Shown: in pieces, positions 35,710-43,646 of the stretch
Numbering within the stretch: the stretch's first letter is position 1
Layout: every line of letters starts with the position of its first letter
Origin: an uncultured Clostridia bacterium
Lineage (GTDB): Bacteria; Bacillota; Clostridia; Lachnospirales; Anaerotignaceae
DNA length: 64,000 nt
Assembly (NCBI GenBank): GCA_944378105.1
Contig: CALWGC010000017.1
Span: 92,932 to 156,931, forward strand
Direction of reading: 5' to 3'
Position numbers and translations under genes: made by a program
Notes under the pieces: generated by a model
Database searches by the model: none
What the model was told of the DNA's origin: nothing
Seen by the model: only the letters and a program-made list of their open reading frames with translations

Positions 35710-36855
35710 TCAAACTTTCATGGAGCCGGAGATAATCATCTTCATAGCTTCCGAAGTACCTTCGTAAATTTCGGTGATCTTTGCATCTCTCATGGCTCTT
35801 TCTACTGGGTATTCACGGCAGTAGCCATAGCCGCCCATCAGCTGTACGCAGCCACGGGTTACTTCGTTTGCAACTTCGGAAGCAAACAATTTGCACATTG
35901 CAGCCAGAGGCGCATAGTTTTCATGGTTATCTTTTGCAGTTGCAGCTCTCCAAACCATCAATCTGGCAGCGTCAACTTTGGTCTGCATTTCAGCCAGTTT
36001 GAACTGGGTGTTCTGGAATTTGTTGATGGTTTTGCCAAACTGTTTTCTTTCTTTGACATATTTCAGCACTTCGTTGATGGCACCCTGTGCAATACCAACG
36101 CTCTGTGCGCCGATACCGATACGGCCGCCGCCCAATGCGGTCATGGCAATTTTGTAGCCCTGGCCTTCTTTGCCCAACAGTCTGTCTTTTGGTACACGTA
36201 CGTTTTCATAGTTTACAGAGCAGTTGGAAGCAGCGCGGATACCCATACGTTCGATGTTTTCGCTCACAGACAGGCCTTCCATTTCTCTGTCCAAAATGAA
36301 TGCGGACATACCTTTTGGTCCAAGGGATTTATCGGTCAAAGCAAATACAATGAAGGTATCTGCAAAGCCAGAGTTGGTGGTGAACATTTTCTGGCCGTTG
36401 ATGATGTAGTCACCATTTTCGTCTTTGTCTGCGGTGGTCTGTACGCCGGCAGCGTCGGTACCAGCGTTTGCTTCTGTCAAACCAAAGCAGCCAACTTTCG
36501 TTCCGTCAACCAGTGGTCTTAAAAATCTTTGTTTCTGTTCTTCGGTACCAAATTCATTGATACATGGGCAGCAAAGAGAAGTGTGTACGGAAAGAGTGAT
36601 ACCGGTAGAAGCATCTACTTTGGAAACTTCTTCCATAGCCAAGGTGTAGGTCAATACGTCTGCGCCTGCACCGCCGTATTCTTTGCTGTAAGGAATACCG
36701 AACATATGGCATTTTTGCAGTTTCTGAACCAATTCCATCGAATATTCTTCTTTTTCGTCCATTTCTTTGGCAATTGGTTTGATTTCGTTTTCAGCAAATT
36801 TGCGGAACAATTCTTGCTGAAGTAACTGTGTCTTTGTTAATTTAAAACCTTCCAT
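35710..36855 (-). CDS. Short-chain acyl-CoA dehydrogenase
   Basis: The 381-residue flavoenzyme has the acyl-CoA dehydrogenase fold signatures GCFGLTEANAGTDAAG (about 124-139) and QLMGGYGYCREYPVERAMRD, with the probable catalytic base Glu365 in IYEGTSE. It lies with etfB and etfA but without crt, hbd or thl, so it could be a butyryl-CoA dehydrogenase or an acryloyl-/propanoyl-CoA type reductase as in Clostridium propionicum. Chain length is not decidable from sequence alone. The ATG at 36855 follows AGGAGG; a long leader precedes it. Confidence 0.95.
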   Translation of the reverse strand: MEGFKLTKTQLLQQELFRKFAENEIKPIAKEMDEKEEYSMELVQKLQKCHMFGIPYSKEYGGAGADVLTYTLAMEEVSKVDASTGITLSVHTSLCCPCINEFGTEEQKQRFLRPLVDGTKVGCFGLTEANAGTDAAGVQTTADKDENGDYIINGQKMFTTNSGFADTFIVFALTDKSLGPKGMSAFILDREMEGLSVSENIERMGIRAASNCSVNYENVRVPKDRLLGKEGQGYKIAMTALGGGRIGIGAQSVGIAQGAINEVLKYVKERKQFGKTINKFQNTQFKLAEMQTKVDAARLMVWRAATAKDNHENYAPLAAMCKLFASEVANEVTRGCVQLMGGYGYCREYPVERAMRDAKITEIYEGTSEAMKMIISGSMKV

Positions 36856-36947
36856 TACATATTCCTCCTGTTTGATGTAATTTTTTGGGAACTGGTTGAC
36901 TGTGTCGGGCTTCTGCTTCCCTGGGAAAATTTTCTCATACAAAATAG

Positions 36948-37058
36948 TTAGTGTGCGAAATATTTTGTAAAAAGGAAACACACGCAAGAAAACGTGTGCA
37001 AATTACCCACGGAGCCGCTGTTTGTCATGCAGTTAAGTACGGTCTGAAGCTGGTCCAC
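36948..37058 (-). CDS. Possible 36-aa leader peptide ORF (GTG start)
   Basis: GTG at 37058 follows TAGGAGG with a 7-base gap and opens a 36-codon frame with three Cys (residues 10, 25 and 27) in a hydrophobic second half. It lies within the predicted acd-etfBA transcript, about 50 bases from the predicted start, and its 3' half overlaps a terminator-like hairpin, the layout of an attenuator. The peptide has no relative I know; it may simply be a chance frame. Confidence 0.35.
   Translation of the reverse strand: MDQLQTVLNCMTNSGSVGNLHTFSCVCFLFTKYFAH
36970..36999 (-). terminator. Candidate attenuator hairpin in the acd leader
   Basis: GCACACG and CGTGTGT pair across an 8-base loop, followed by TTCCTTTTT on the minus strand. 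The stem is short (7 bp with one wobble), so strength is uncertain. Confidence 0.4.
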
Positions 37059-37113
37059 TTGTTTGCCTCCTAACGCCAACAAGATTCCTTCCGACACCTT
37101 CTATCCACGTCTT

Positions 37114-37142
37114 ACTTTAGCGTTTTGACACAAATTTGTCAA
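37114..37142 (-). promoter_or_regulatory. acd-etfBA promoter with palindromic operator
   Basis: TTGACA (37137-37142), a 17-base spacer and TAAAGT (37114-37119) on the minus strand. The -35 box forms one arm of an inverted repeat TTGACA-N6-TGTCAA at 37125-37142. Confidence 0.6.
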
Positions 37143-37238
37143 TAGAAATTCTTTCTTTTTCCGGTGTTTTTCGCCTTTTTGTGATTGTTGGACAAAAAAA
37201 AGTTACGCTTTTGGTCAGTTTTCTAAAAACGTGGAAAA

Positions 37239-37787
37239 TCAAGGGTTTTGGCCCTTTTTTTGCTCCAATAAAAAGGTATTGATGGCCTTCAGATAGTTCA
37301 AGATTCCGTTTCTTTCTTGCATAATTTCGAATTTTTCTTCAAAGGCGGCCATGGGAATGGACTTGCGGCCGCCATTTTTTGCCGCCTCCCAGTGGGTTTT
37401 CAGCACGTCAAAGGGCAGAAAGTAATATTTTCCTAACAAAGAAAAATGCACCAAAAGAAAGGAAATACCCCCCTGCTGCAAAAACCGCTCCATAAAATCC
37501 ACCTGATGGGCATGAATATTTTGCAGCGGCAAATGGCTTTGCGTGGTTTCTTTGGCATCAAAGCAAAGACCGATGCCTTGGGCCATACCAATATAGTCGA
37601 CGGTGCTTTGGGCATCAAAATAGGCTTTTTGGATGATGTGTTTTTCGTTATCCACCTCCACCGGCGTGATGGGGGTGGGAATTTTTTGAATGATGGCCAA
37701 ATTTTTTTGTCGGTAAAAGTCGTTGGTATAATTGATCAACGTTTCCAGGGCGCTGCCCCGCAGGCCCCGGCTGTTCCAGTAACCCAT
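37239..37787 (-). CDS. recU: Holliday junction resolvase RecU
   Basis: The 182-residue endonuclease is recognised by the N-terminal YWNSRGLRGSALETLIN, the KIPTPI stretch and the catalytic core around VDYIG and FDAKET, which carry the acidic residues and Lys of the nuclease site. RecU resolves Holliday junctions in Firmicutes. It is last in the thiI operon, 35 bases after thiI, with AGGGAG before the ATG. Confidence 0.94.
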   Translation of the reverse strand: MGYWNSRGLRGSALETLINYTNDFYRQKNLAIIQKIPTPITPVEVDNEKHIIQKAYFDAQSTVDYIGMAQGIGLCFDAKETTQSHLPLQNIHAHQVDFMERFLQQGGISFLLVHFSLLGKYYFLPFDVLKTHWEAAKNGGRKSIPMAAFEEKFEIMQERNGILNYLKAINTFLLEQKKGQNP

Positions 37788-37822
37788 GGCGCAGCTCCCT
37801 TCTGTGTGTTCTCTTTCTCAAT

Positions 37823-38998
37823 TTACAGTGTAATGATCTCTCTATTTTTGACCGCCTCTTCCAACAAGGCTGGCAGTCGGTCCAGATGTTTTTCAATGCC
37901 TTCAATCACCGATTTTTTCGGCTTTGTTTCCGGGTGTTTGGCCACAAAGATGGTGCAGCAATCTTCGTAAGGCTCAATGGATTTTTCAAAGGTACCAATC
38001 TTTTTACCCAAATCCACAATCTCCTGCTTATCCATGCCGCATAAGGGCCGCAGCACCGGTAAGGTGCAGGCGGCGTTAATGACTTCAATGGCCTGCATGG
38101 TCTGGCTTGCCACCTGCCCTACGCTATCACCAGTGATGAGGGCCTGGGCCTGTTTTTCCTTGGCAATTTCTTCTGCCGCCCGCATCATGGCCCGCTTTAA
38201 GAAAATGGTCAGTTTATCTTCCGGCACTTCTTCCAGCAAATAGAGCTGAAGCTTGGTAAAGGGCACCACATGGAGGGTAAAGGAGCCGGTGAAACGAGAT
38301 AAAATTTCGGCCAGTTCCACCACCTTTTGCTTGGCCCGCTCGCTGGTGTACGGTGGCGAATGGAAATACACGCCTTCCACTTCCACCCCCCGCTTGGCCA
38401 TCATAAAGGTGGCCACAGGGCTATCGATGCCGCCGGAAAGAAGACTGATCCCAAGGCCGGAAGAGCCATAGGGCAGTCCCCCAAAGCCGGGAATAAATTT
38501 CGAGTAAACGTAGGTGGCGTTGCGCAGCTCCACATAAAGGGTTTCTTCTGGATGGTGGACATCCACTGTCAAATGTTCCATGTGGTCCAGCAAATATTCC
38601 CCCACCTGGGCAGAAATTTCGTTGGAATCCAAGGGAAAGTTCTTATTGCTGCGCCGGGTTACCACTTTAAAGGTGGTTGGTTTTTGACCAATCATGGCCT
38701 GCATGTGGGAAAGGGCTTTTCCCTTGATTTCATCCATATCGTTTGTATCCAGTTTCCAACCGGGACAAACGCCCAAAATACCCAACACGCAAGTGATTTT
38801 CGGAATCAGCAATTCAAAATCCATCTCTCCGCCGCGACTTTCCACCACCAATCGCCCCTGCTCCCGTTCCACATAATAGGCGCCGTAAGGGTCGATGTTT
38901 TTGCGGATGCTATCCACCAGCCGGGAAATAAACAGCTTTCTGTTTTTCCCCCGCATCACAATTTCACCATATTTGACAATCAGCACTTTTTCTTCCAT
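37823..38998 (-). CDS. thiI: tRNA 4-thiouridine synthase ThiI
   Basis: The 391-residue protein has a THUMP RNA-binding domain (about 60-165) and an ATP-pyrophosphatase domain with SGGIDS at 188-193. It lacks the C-terminal rhodanese domain of the E. coli enzyme, as in B. subtilis, where a dedicated cysteine desulfurase (NifZ) supplies sulfur. Such a gene lies 15 bases upstream. The ATG at 38998 is spaced better from AGAGG than the ATG at 39004. Confidence 0.96.
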   Translation of the reverse strand: MEEKVLIVKYGEIVMRGKNRKLFISRLVDSIRKNIDPYGAYYVEREQGRLVVESRGGEMDFELLIPKITCVLGILGVCPGWKLDTNDMDEIKGKALSHMQAMIGQKPTTFKVVTRRSNKNFPLDSNEISAQVGEYLLDHMEHLTVDVHHPEETLYVELRNATYVYSKFIPGFGGLPYGSSGLGISLLSGGIDSPVATFMMAKRGVEVEGVYFHSPPYTSERAKQKVVELAEILSRFTGSFTLHVVPFTKLQLYLLEEVPEDKLTIFLKRAMMRAAEEIAKEKQAQALITGDSVGQVASQTMQAIEVINAACTLPVLRPLCGMDKQEIVDLGKKIGTFEKSIEPYEDCCTIFVAKHPETKPKKSVIEGIEKHLDRLPALLEEAVKNREIITL

Positions 38999-39013
38999 TG
39001 CCATCCTCTTTCT

Positions 39014-40171
39014 TTACCGTTTTCTGTTGAAGCGACGCAGCATGGGCACCAATTCTTCCAAGGCCTTGACACATGCTTCGGCTTCTTCTATGGTATTCAT
39101 CCGGCAAAAGCTAAACCGCAGCGCGCCGGTGATTTCTTCTTCCGTCAAGCCCATGGCGCCAAGCACAGCGCTATGGGTTTTCTTTTTGGTATTACAAGCA
39201 CTGCCGGCGGAGGCAAAAATCCCTTTGTCCTCCAAGGCGTTTAAAAGCACCGGCCCCCGCAGGCCGTCAAAGCGGATGTTGAGCACATAGGGACTGGCGT
39301 TTTCCAACGCATCTCCGTTTAGATGGGTGCCTTCCATCTGCAAAATACCCTCGGCCAAGGTGCGCTTGACTTCCAGCACATGGGCATGGTGTGCTTCTAA
39401 GTTGGCATAGCTTTCCTTCGCTGCCAAAGCCAGCGCCGCGGCTCCGGCCACGTTTTCTGTCCCCGGCCGCTGGCCCTGTTGGTGGCCGCCGCCAAACATC
39501 AAGGGTTTTACCCGCAAGCCCTTTTTCCGGTATAAAAAGCCCAACCCTTTGGGGGCATGGAACTTATGGCCGCTGGCGCTCAATAAATCAATGTTGGCCC
39601 GCTGCACATGGATAGGCGCTTTGCCAAAGCCTTGCACGGCATCCACATGATAAATCGTGTCGGGATTTTTTTCTTTGATGGCTTTGCCCATGGCCTCAAT
39701 GTCGTGGATGGTGCCGGTTTCGTTATTGATAAAGATGGTGCTGACGAGAATGGTGTCGGGGCGAACGGCGTTTTTCACCGTTTCCACATCCACCTTTCCC
39801 CTTTCGTCCACCGGCAAAAATTCCACTTCAAAACCTTCTTTTGCCAACTCCTCAAAGGGCAGCCGAATAGCCGGATGTTCCACCTGGGTGGTCAGCACGT
39901 GTTTTCCGCTTCGGTGATACCCTTTGGCGGTGCCAAAAACGGCCCAGTTATTGCTTTCGGTACCGCCGCTGGTGAAAAAAATCTCCTCGCCGCTTTGGGC
40001 ATGGATACAAGAGGCCAGGGTATTGGCCGATTCCTTCAAGATTTTTTCCCCCTCCATGGCCAGACGGCTGCCGCTGGCAGGATTGGCATATACGTCCAAA
40101 AGCAGCCGGCTAAAGAGTTCTGCTATCTGAGGCAAGGCCCGGGTGCTGGCTGCGTTATCAAAATAAATCAT
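39014..40171 (-). CDS. Cysteine desulfurase (NifZ/IscS-like)
   Basis: The 385-residue PLP enzyme removes sulfur from cysteine; the PLP Lys is Lys203 in SASGHKFHAPKG and the persulfide Cys is Cys326 in SAGSACN. Adjacent to thiI it most likely feeds tRNA thiolation, as NifZ does in B. subtilis. The ATG at 40171 follows AAGGAG and overlaps the rsmE stop (ATGA); the longer frame upstream lies inside rsmE and is not used. Confidence 0.94.
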   Translation of the reverse strand: MIYFDNAASTRALPQIAELFSRLLLDVYANPASGSRLAMEGEKILKESANTLASCIHAQSGEEIFFTSGGTESNNWAVFGTAKGYHRSGKHVLTTQVEHPAIRLPFEELAKEGFEVEFLPVDERGKVDVETVKNAVRPDTILVSTIFINNETGTIHDIEAMGKAIKEKNPDTIYHVDAVQGFGKAPIHVQRANIDLLSASGHKFHAPKGLGFLYRKKGLRVKPLMFGGGHQQGQRPGTENVAGAAALALAAKESYANLEAHHAHVLEVKRTLAEGILQMEGTHLNGDALENASPYVLNIRFDGLRGPVLLNALEDKGIFASAGSACNTKKKTHSAVLGAMGLTEEEITGALRFSFCRMNTIEEAEACVKALEELVPMLRRFNRKR

Positions 40172-40908
40172 GGTTCTTCTCCTTCTAATCGGTCTAACAA
40201 AATGGCAATGGATGCCATGCCGGCCGTTTCTGTCCGCAAAATTCGTTTGCCAAGTGTGATGGGATTCCATCCGTTTTCCATGGCTTTTTCCACTTCGGAA
40301 ACGGAAAAACCGCCTTCCGGCCCCACAAAAAGGGCAACGGTTTTGCCCGAAAATCCCCGTACCGCCATGGAGACGGTGCGTTTTTCTTCTTTTTCATAAG
40401 CAAAGAGGGCCAAATCCATTTCCTTGGCCTGCTGCACCGCCTGGCCAAAGGTCAGTACATCTCCCATTTGCGGGATGATGCCCCGGCCCGACTGTTTGGC
40501 GGCGGCTTCGGCAATTTTTTGCCACCGCTCCCGTTTCTTTTGCGCGTCTTTTCCGCTTAGTTTGACAATGCAGTGCTCCGTGGCCACCGGCACAATGGAA
40601 AAAACACCAAGCTCCGTACATTTTTGAATAATCAGTTCCATTTTGTCTGCCTTTGGCAAGGCTTGAAACAAGGTCACCTTCGTCTTTGGCTCGCTTTGGG
40701 ATGGACGGCTTTCTTCCACATACAACAGGGCGCTGTTTTTCTCTGCCTGTTCCACCCGGCAAAGATAGTCCGTGCCGCATCCGTCGCAAACTTCCACCCG
40801 CTCCCCTTCCTTGGCCCGCAACACCGTCAACAGGTGATGGGCGTTTTCGCCGGTGAATGTAATCTTTGGCAAGTTGATTTCTTCTTTGGAAACAAAATAT
40901 CTGGGCAT
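40168..40908 (-). CDS. rsmE: 16S rRNA (uracil(1498)-N(3))-methyltransferase
   Basis: The 246-residue SPOUT methyltransferase has the N-terminal PUA-like domain (MPRYFVSKEE) and the knotted C-terminal domain with FVGPEGGFSVSEV and LGKRILRTETA, which bind S-adenosylmethionine. It methylates U1498 of 16S rRNA. The gene follows prmA by three bases; prmA-rsmE pairing is common in bacteria. Confidence 0.96.
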   Translation of the reverse strand: MPRYFVSKEEINLPKITFTGENAHHLLTVLRAKEGERVEVCDGCGTDYLCRVEQAEKNSALLYVEESRPSQSEPKTKVTLFQALPKADKMELIIQKCTELGVFSIVPVATEHCIVKLSGKDAQKKRERWQKIAEAAAKQSGRGIIPQMGDVLTFGQAVQQAKEMDLALFAYEKEEKRTVSMAVRGFSGKTVALFVGPEGGFSVSEVEKAMENGWNPITLGKRILRTETAGMASIAILLDRLEGEEP

Positions 40909-40911
40909 CTC

Positions 40912-41889
40912 TTATCCCTCATACCGGCTGGTAATGGCCACCCAGTCTTTCTCTCGTTTGATGTCAAGAATCCGAAACCCGTTTTCTTGCAAGGCCTGTT
41001 CCACATCGTTTAACCGTTCGCTGATGATGCCAGAGGAAATGAAAATCCCATCTGGTTTGATCATTTTGGGCACCATAGAAGAAAGGGCAATGATGATGTC
41101 GGCCACAATATTGACCTCCACCACGTCGTAAGCTTGGCCGCTAAAACGGGCAATGAGTCCTTCGTCTTCCAGGATATTTCCGGCATAGACGTGATACCGG
41201 TCGGCGGAAATGCCGTTTCGTTCCATGTTTTCCGTCACCACCTGCACGGCGTTGGGGTCAATGTCCACGGCTTCGGCGCTTTTTGCCCCCAAAAGAAGGC
41301 TTGCGATGGACAAAATACCACTGCCGCAGCCAATGTCCAGCACCCGGTCGCCTTCCTTCAAATACGTTTCAATTTCTTCCATGCAGCAACGGGTGGTTTC
41401 GTGGGTACCGGTGCCAAAAACATGGCCCGGGTCAATGTTCAGTACCGCCCGGCCTTCGGTGTCGGCCAGCTCTTCCCAGCTGGGTTTTACCATCAATTTT
41501 CGCCCCACCGGGAAGGGTTTAAAATATTTTTTCCAGTTATTGGCCCAATCTTCTTCCCGGATGTTTTTCATGGACACCGTCAAAGGCCCCAAATCCAGTT
41601 CTTTTTCCGTTTCCAGCAAGGCCTTTGCGGCACTTTTGACGGCGGAGATGGTTTCGGCGCCATGGATATTATCCCGGACAAAAAACGTCACGCCGGCCGG
41701 ATGCGCCGCCGTTTCTTCCACCAGCCCGTCCTCAATGTAATCCCATTGACGGTTGGGGTCGTCCAAAAAAGCCTGAAATTCGTCGGGGTCATGGACCATT
41801 ATACCCGTCACGCCGCACTCCATCAATAACGCGCTGGCCGCTTCCAGCCCTTCCTTCGTTGTTTCTAAAAACACTTCCAACCAATCCAT
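40912..41889 (-). CDS. prmA: Ribosomal protein L11 methyltransferase
   Basis: The 325-residue protein shows the SAM-binding motif VLDIGCGSGILSIA (about 181-194) and the PrmA-specific DPGHVFGTGTHETT loop. It trimethylates ribosomal protein L11. The ATG at 41889 follows GGGAGG and comes right after the stop of the AlkD-like gene. Confidence 0.96.
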   Translation of the reverse strand: MDWLEVFLETTKEGLEAASALLMECGVTGIMVHDPDEFQAFLDDPNRQWDYIEDGLVEETAAHPAGVTFFVRDNIHGAETISAVKSAAKALLETEKELDLGPLTVSMKNIREEDWANNWKKYFKPFPVGRKLMVKPSWEELADTEGRAVLNIDPGHVFGTGTHETTRCCMEEIETYLKEGDRVLDIGCGSGILSIASLLLGAKSAEAVDIDPNAVQVVTENMERNGISADRYHVYAGNILEDEGLIARFSGQAYDVVEVNIVADIIIALSSMVPKMIKPDGIFISSGIISERLNDVEQALQENGFRILDIKREKDWVAITSRYEG

Positions 41890-41891
41890 GG

Positions 41892-42593
41892 TTATCTTGC
41901 CTCCCGTTTTCTCTTTCGCATTCGTTCCTTCGTTTCGCCGTCCACCCGGTTGGACTCGATGATTTTTTGCAGGGCCCGGCGATACGTTTCTACTTCCAAT
42001 GTCGTTTCCATCAGCCACACTTCCGTCTCCAGCGGAAAATGCACATAGGCCACACTCACACCCCAGGCCACCGCCATACTGACATAATACGGCGTCACAT
42101 CCGTTTTTTCGTATGCCGATAAAATCCTTGGCAAAAGTGACGGCGTCATCAGTTTGGAGAGGGAAAAGACGGCCGCAGCCCGCCGGTCATATTCCGCCGG
42201 ACTATCCCAATAAGGCGTTAAAAACTGCCAAAGGGCTTCCCTTTCTTCCTCCGTTTTCACCGGAAAATGGCTGCAAAGCCCATCGCAAACAGCCCAACTG
42301 TCAAGCTTTGGCAAAAAGTCTTTCAGCAAAGAAAGGCGGTTTGCAAAGTCCATCTTTCCTTCCCCCAGCACCAAGGCCCCCAAAAGCTTTTCTTCCAAAG
42401 AATCCATCTGACAGGCCAAATAGGCTTTTCCCGTCTCTTTGGCCATCTCTTTTGCTTTTTTGCGCAGCTTTGGCATCCGCACCCCATAAATGGGGCTTCC
42501 TGTGGGAATCAATTTTTGTTGAAAGAGCCGAAAGGACGGCTCTGCTTCCTGTGTCAAAAATTGCCTCACTTCTGCTTCCAAGGCTTCTTTCAT
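41892..42593 (-). CDS. DNA alkylation repair protein (AlkD-like)
   Basis: The 233-residue all-helical protein matches the HEAT-repeat AlkD family (IYGVRMPKLRKKAKE near the start; LDSWAVCDGLCSHF with the catalytic-site Trp/Asp region). Members bind and excise alkylated bases. Some family members are not glycosylases, so exact activity is open. The ATG at 42593 has AAGGAGG upstream; the frame further upstream crosses the ribU terminator. It leads the prmA-rsmE-thiI operon. Confidence 0.88.
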   Translation of the reverse strand: MKEALEAEVRQFLTQEAEPSFRLFQQKLIPTGSPIYGVRMPKLRKKAKEMAKETGKAYLACQMDSLEEKLLGALVLGEGKMDFANRLSLLKDFLPKLDSWAVCDGLCSHFPVKTEEEREALWQFLTPYWDSPAEYDRRAAAVFSLSKLMTPSLLPRILSAYEKTDVTPYYVSMAVAWGVSVAYVHFPLETEVWLMETTLEVETYRRALQKIIESNRVDGETKERMRKRKREAR

Positions 42594-42663
42594 CGTCCTT
42601 TCCTCCTTCCAAAACACATTACATTTTAGTGTATCATAAAAGTTTTTCTTCTGCAACCAAGGC

Positions 42664-42695
42664 AAAAGAAAAACGGCTGTCCCTTCAGACAGCCG
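42664..42695 (-). terminator. Intrinsic terminator after ribU
   Basis: CGGCTGT and ACAGCCG pair, followed by TTTTTCTTTT on the minus strand, about 45 bases past the ribU stop. Confidence 0.85.
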
Positions 42696-42739
42696 CATCA
42701 CAGCAACGCTTCGTTCCGTTTTCTTCTCTTTTTCCCTTG

Positions 42740-43351
42740 TTACAGCACTTGTTTTGCCATCTTGCACACTGGATAGCCAATGATGGCCACGATGATGGCT
42801 TTGACCACATTAAAGGGACCAACGGCCAACAGCACCAGGGTCTTCAAATCCACCACATGGCTATTGACGGCCTGGGCCATTTCCACAAAGGCTTCCACCG
42901 GTGCACCAAAGGCCACTGCAAAAGCCGGAATCAACACATAATAGTTAAACACACAGGCCACGGCCACCATGCAGATGGTGCCAAGCACAGCCCCTGCTGC
43001 ATACCCCAGCAGGTTTCTGTGTTTTTGAAAGCAAACGCCCATGGGCAGCACCAAAGCAATCCCTACCAAGAAATTGGCCAATTCCCCAACGCCAGCCGTA
43101 CTGGTTTTAAACAAATGGAGCAAGTTTTTCACCAACTCGATCATGACCCCGGCCACAGGCCCCATGGTAATGGCGCCCACCAAAGCCGGCAAATCGCTGA
43201 TATCCAATTTCAAAAACGAGGGGAAAATCGGTAACGCCAATTCAAACATCATCAGTACGATGGAAACGGCGCTGAGCATCCCAATTTTCACCACTTTTTT
43301 CGTATCCATTCGTTTTATGGTTTGTTTTTTTACGACTGCTGCTTGATCCAT
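42740..43351 (-). CDS. ribU: Riboflavin ECF transporter S component RibU
   Basis: The 203-residue membrane protein has about six hydrophobic segments and family features (FLKLDISDLPALVGAITMGP near 46-65; ELANFLVGI). RibU binds riboflavin for uptake with the shared ECF module. The assignment is confirmed by the FMN riboswitch and terminator directly upstream. The ATG at 43351 follows GGGAGG. Confidence 0.95.
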   Translation of the reverse strand: MDQAAVVKKQTIKRMDTKKVVKIGMLSAVSIVLMMFELALPIFPSFLKLDISDLPALVGAITMGPVAGVMIELVKNLLHLFKTSTAGVGELANFLVGIALVLPMGVCFQKHRNLLGYAAGAVLGTICMVAVACVFNYYVLIPAFAVAFGAPVEAFVEMAQAVNSHVVDLKTLVLLAVGPFNVVKAIIVAIIGYPVCKMAKQVL

Positions 43352-43414
43352 GTTTTTTTCCTCCCTAGACATTCGTTTGTGAGAATGACAAGGTTCTTCG
43401 TTTGCGTTGGTATC

Positions 43415-43446
43415 AAAAAAGCGCCCTGAAAAAATTCAGGGCGCTT
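43415..43446 (-). terminator. Riboswitch-controlled terminator before ribU
   Basis: GCGCCCTGAA and TTCAGGGCGC pair, followed by six T on the minus strand. The 5' arm is also complementary to TTCAGGGC at 43583-43590 in the aptamer's closing stem, giving an alternative antiterminator pairing. Confidence 0.9.
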
Positions 43447-43485
43447 TCAAACGCATTGGAAAACGACACAATCGTGTCTTTTTTT

Positions 43486-43594
43486 CTTCTCCCATCCAGA
43501 CTATACTGTCGGTTTTGGAATTGCACCAAATCAACCGCCAAAGCGGCTCGTGGACTTTACCACCGGTCGGGAATTACACCCTGCCCTGAAGAAC
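43486..43594 (-). promoter_or_regulatory. FMN riboswitch (RFN element)
   Basis: On the minus strand the highly conserved RFN blocks are all present: CAGGGCAGGGTGTAATTCCC, GACCGGTGGTAAAGTCCACG, TTGATTTGGTGCAATTCC, and ACCGACAGTATAGTCTGGATG, ending in GGGAGAAG. It senses FMN and lies between a strong promoter and a terminator ahead of ribU, so FMN should switch the importer off. Confidence 0.98.
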
Positions 43595-43616
43595 TTTGTA
43601 TTCTGTTTTCCCTTAC

Positions 43617-43644
43617 AGTATAGCACAGATTTTTCTTGTGTCAA
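43617..43644 (-). promoter_or_regulatory. ribU promoter
   Basis: TTGACA (43639-43644), a 16-base spacer and TATACT (43617-43622) on the minus strand; it lies within a few bases of the pckA stop codon and starts RNA just before the FMN aptamer. Confidence 0.85.
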
Positions 43645-43646
43645 TG

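Larger units (their letters stand above)
36856..37238 (-). other. Long leader of the acd-etfBA operon
   Basis: This 380-base region on the minus strand holds, in order, a promoter whose -35 lies in a palindrome, a short open frame with a strong ribosome binding site (36948-37058) and a small hairpin with a T-rich tail inside that frame (36970-36999). A weak T-tailed hairpin near 37199-37235 may end the recU transcript. Confidence 0.55.
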
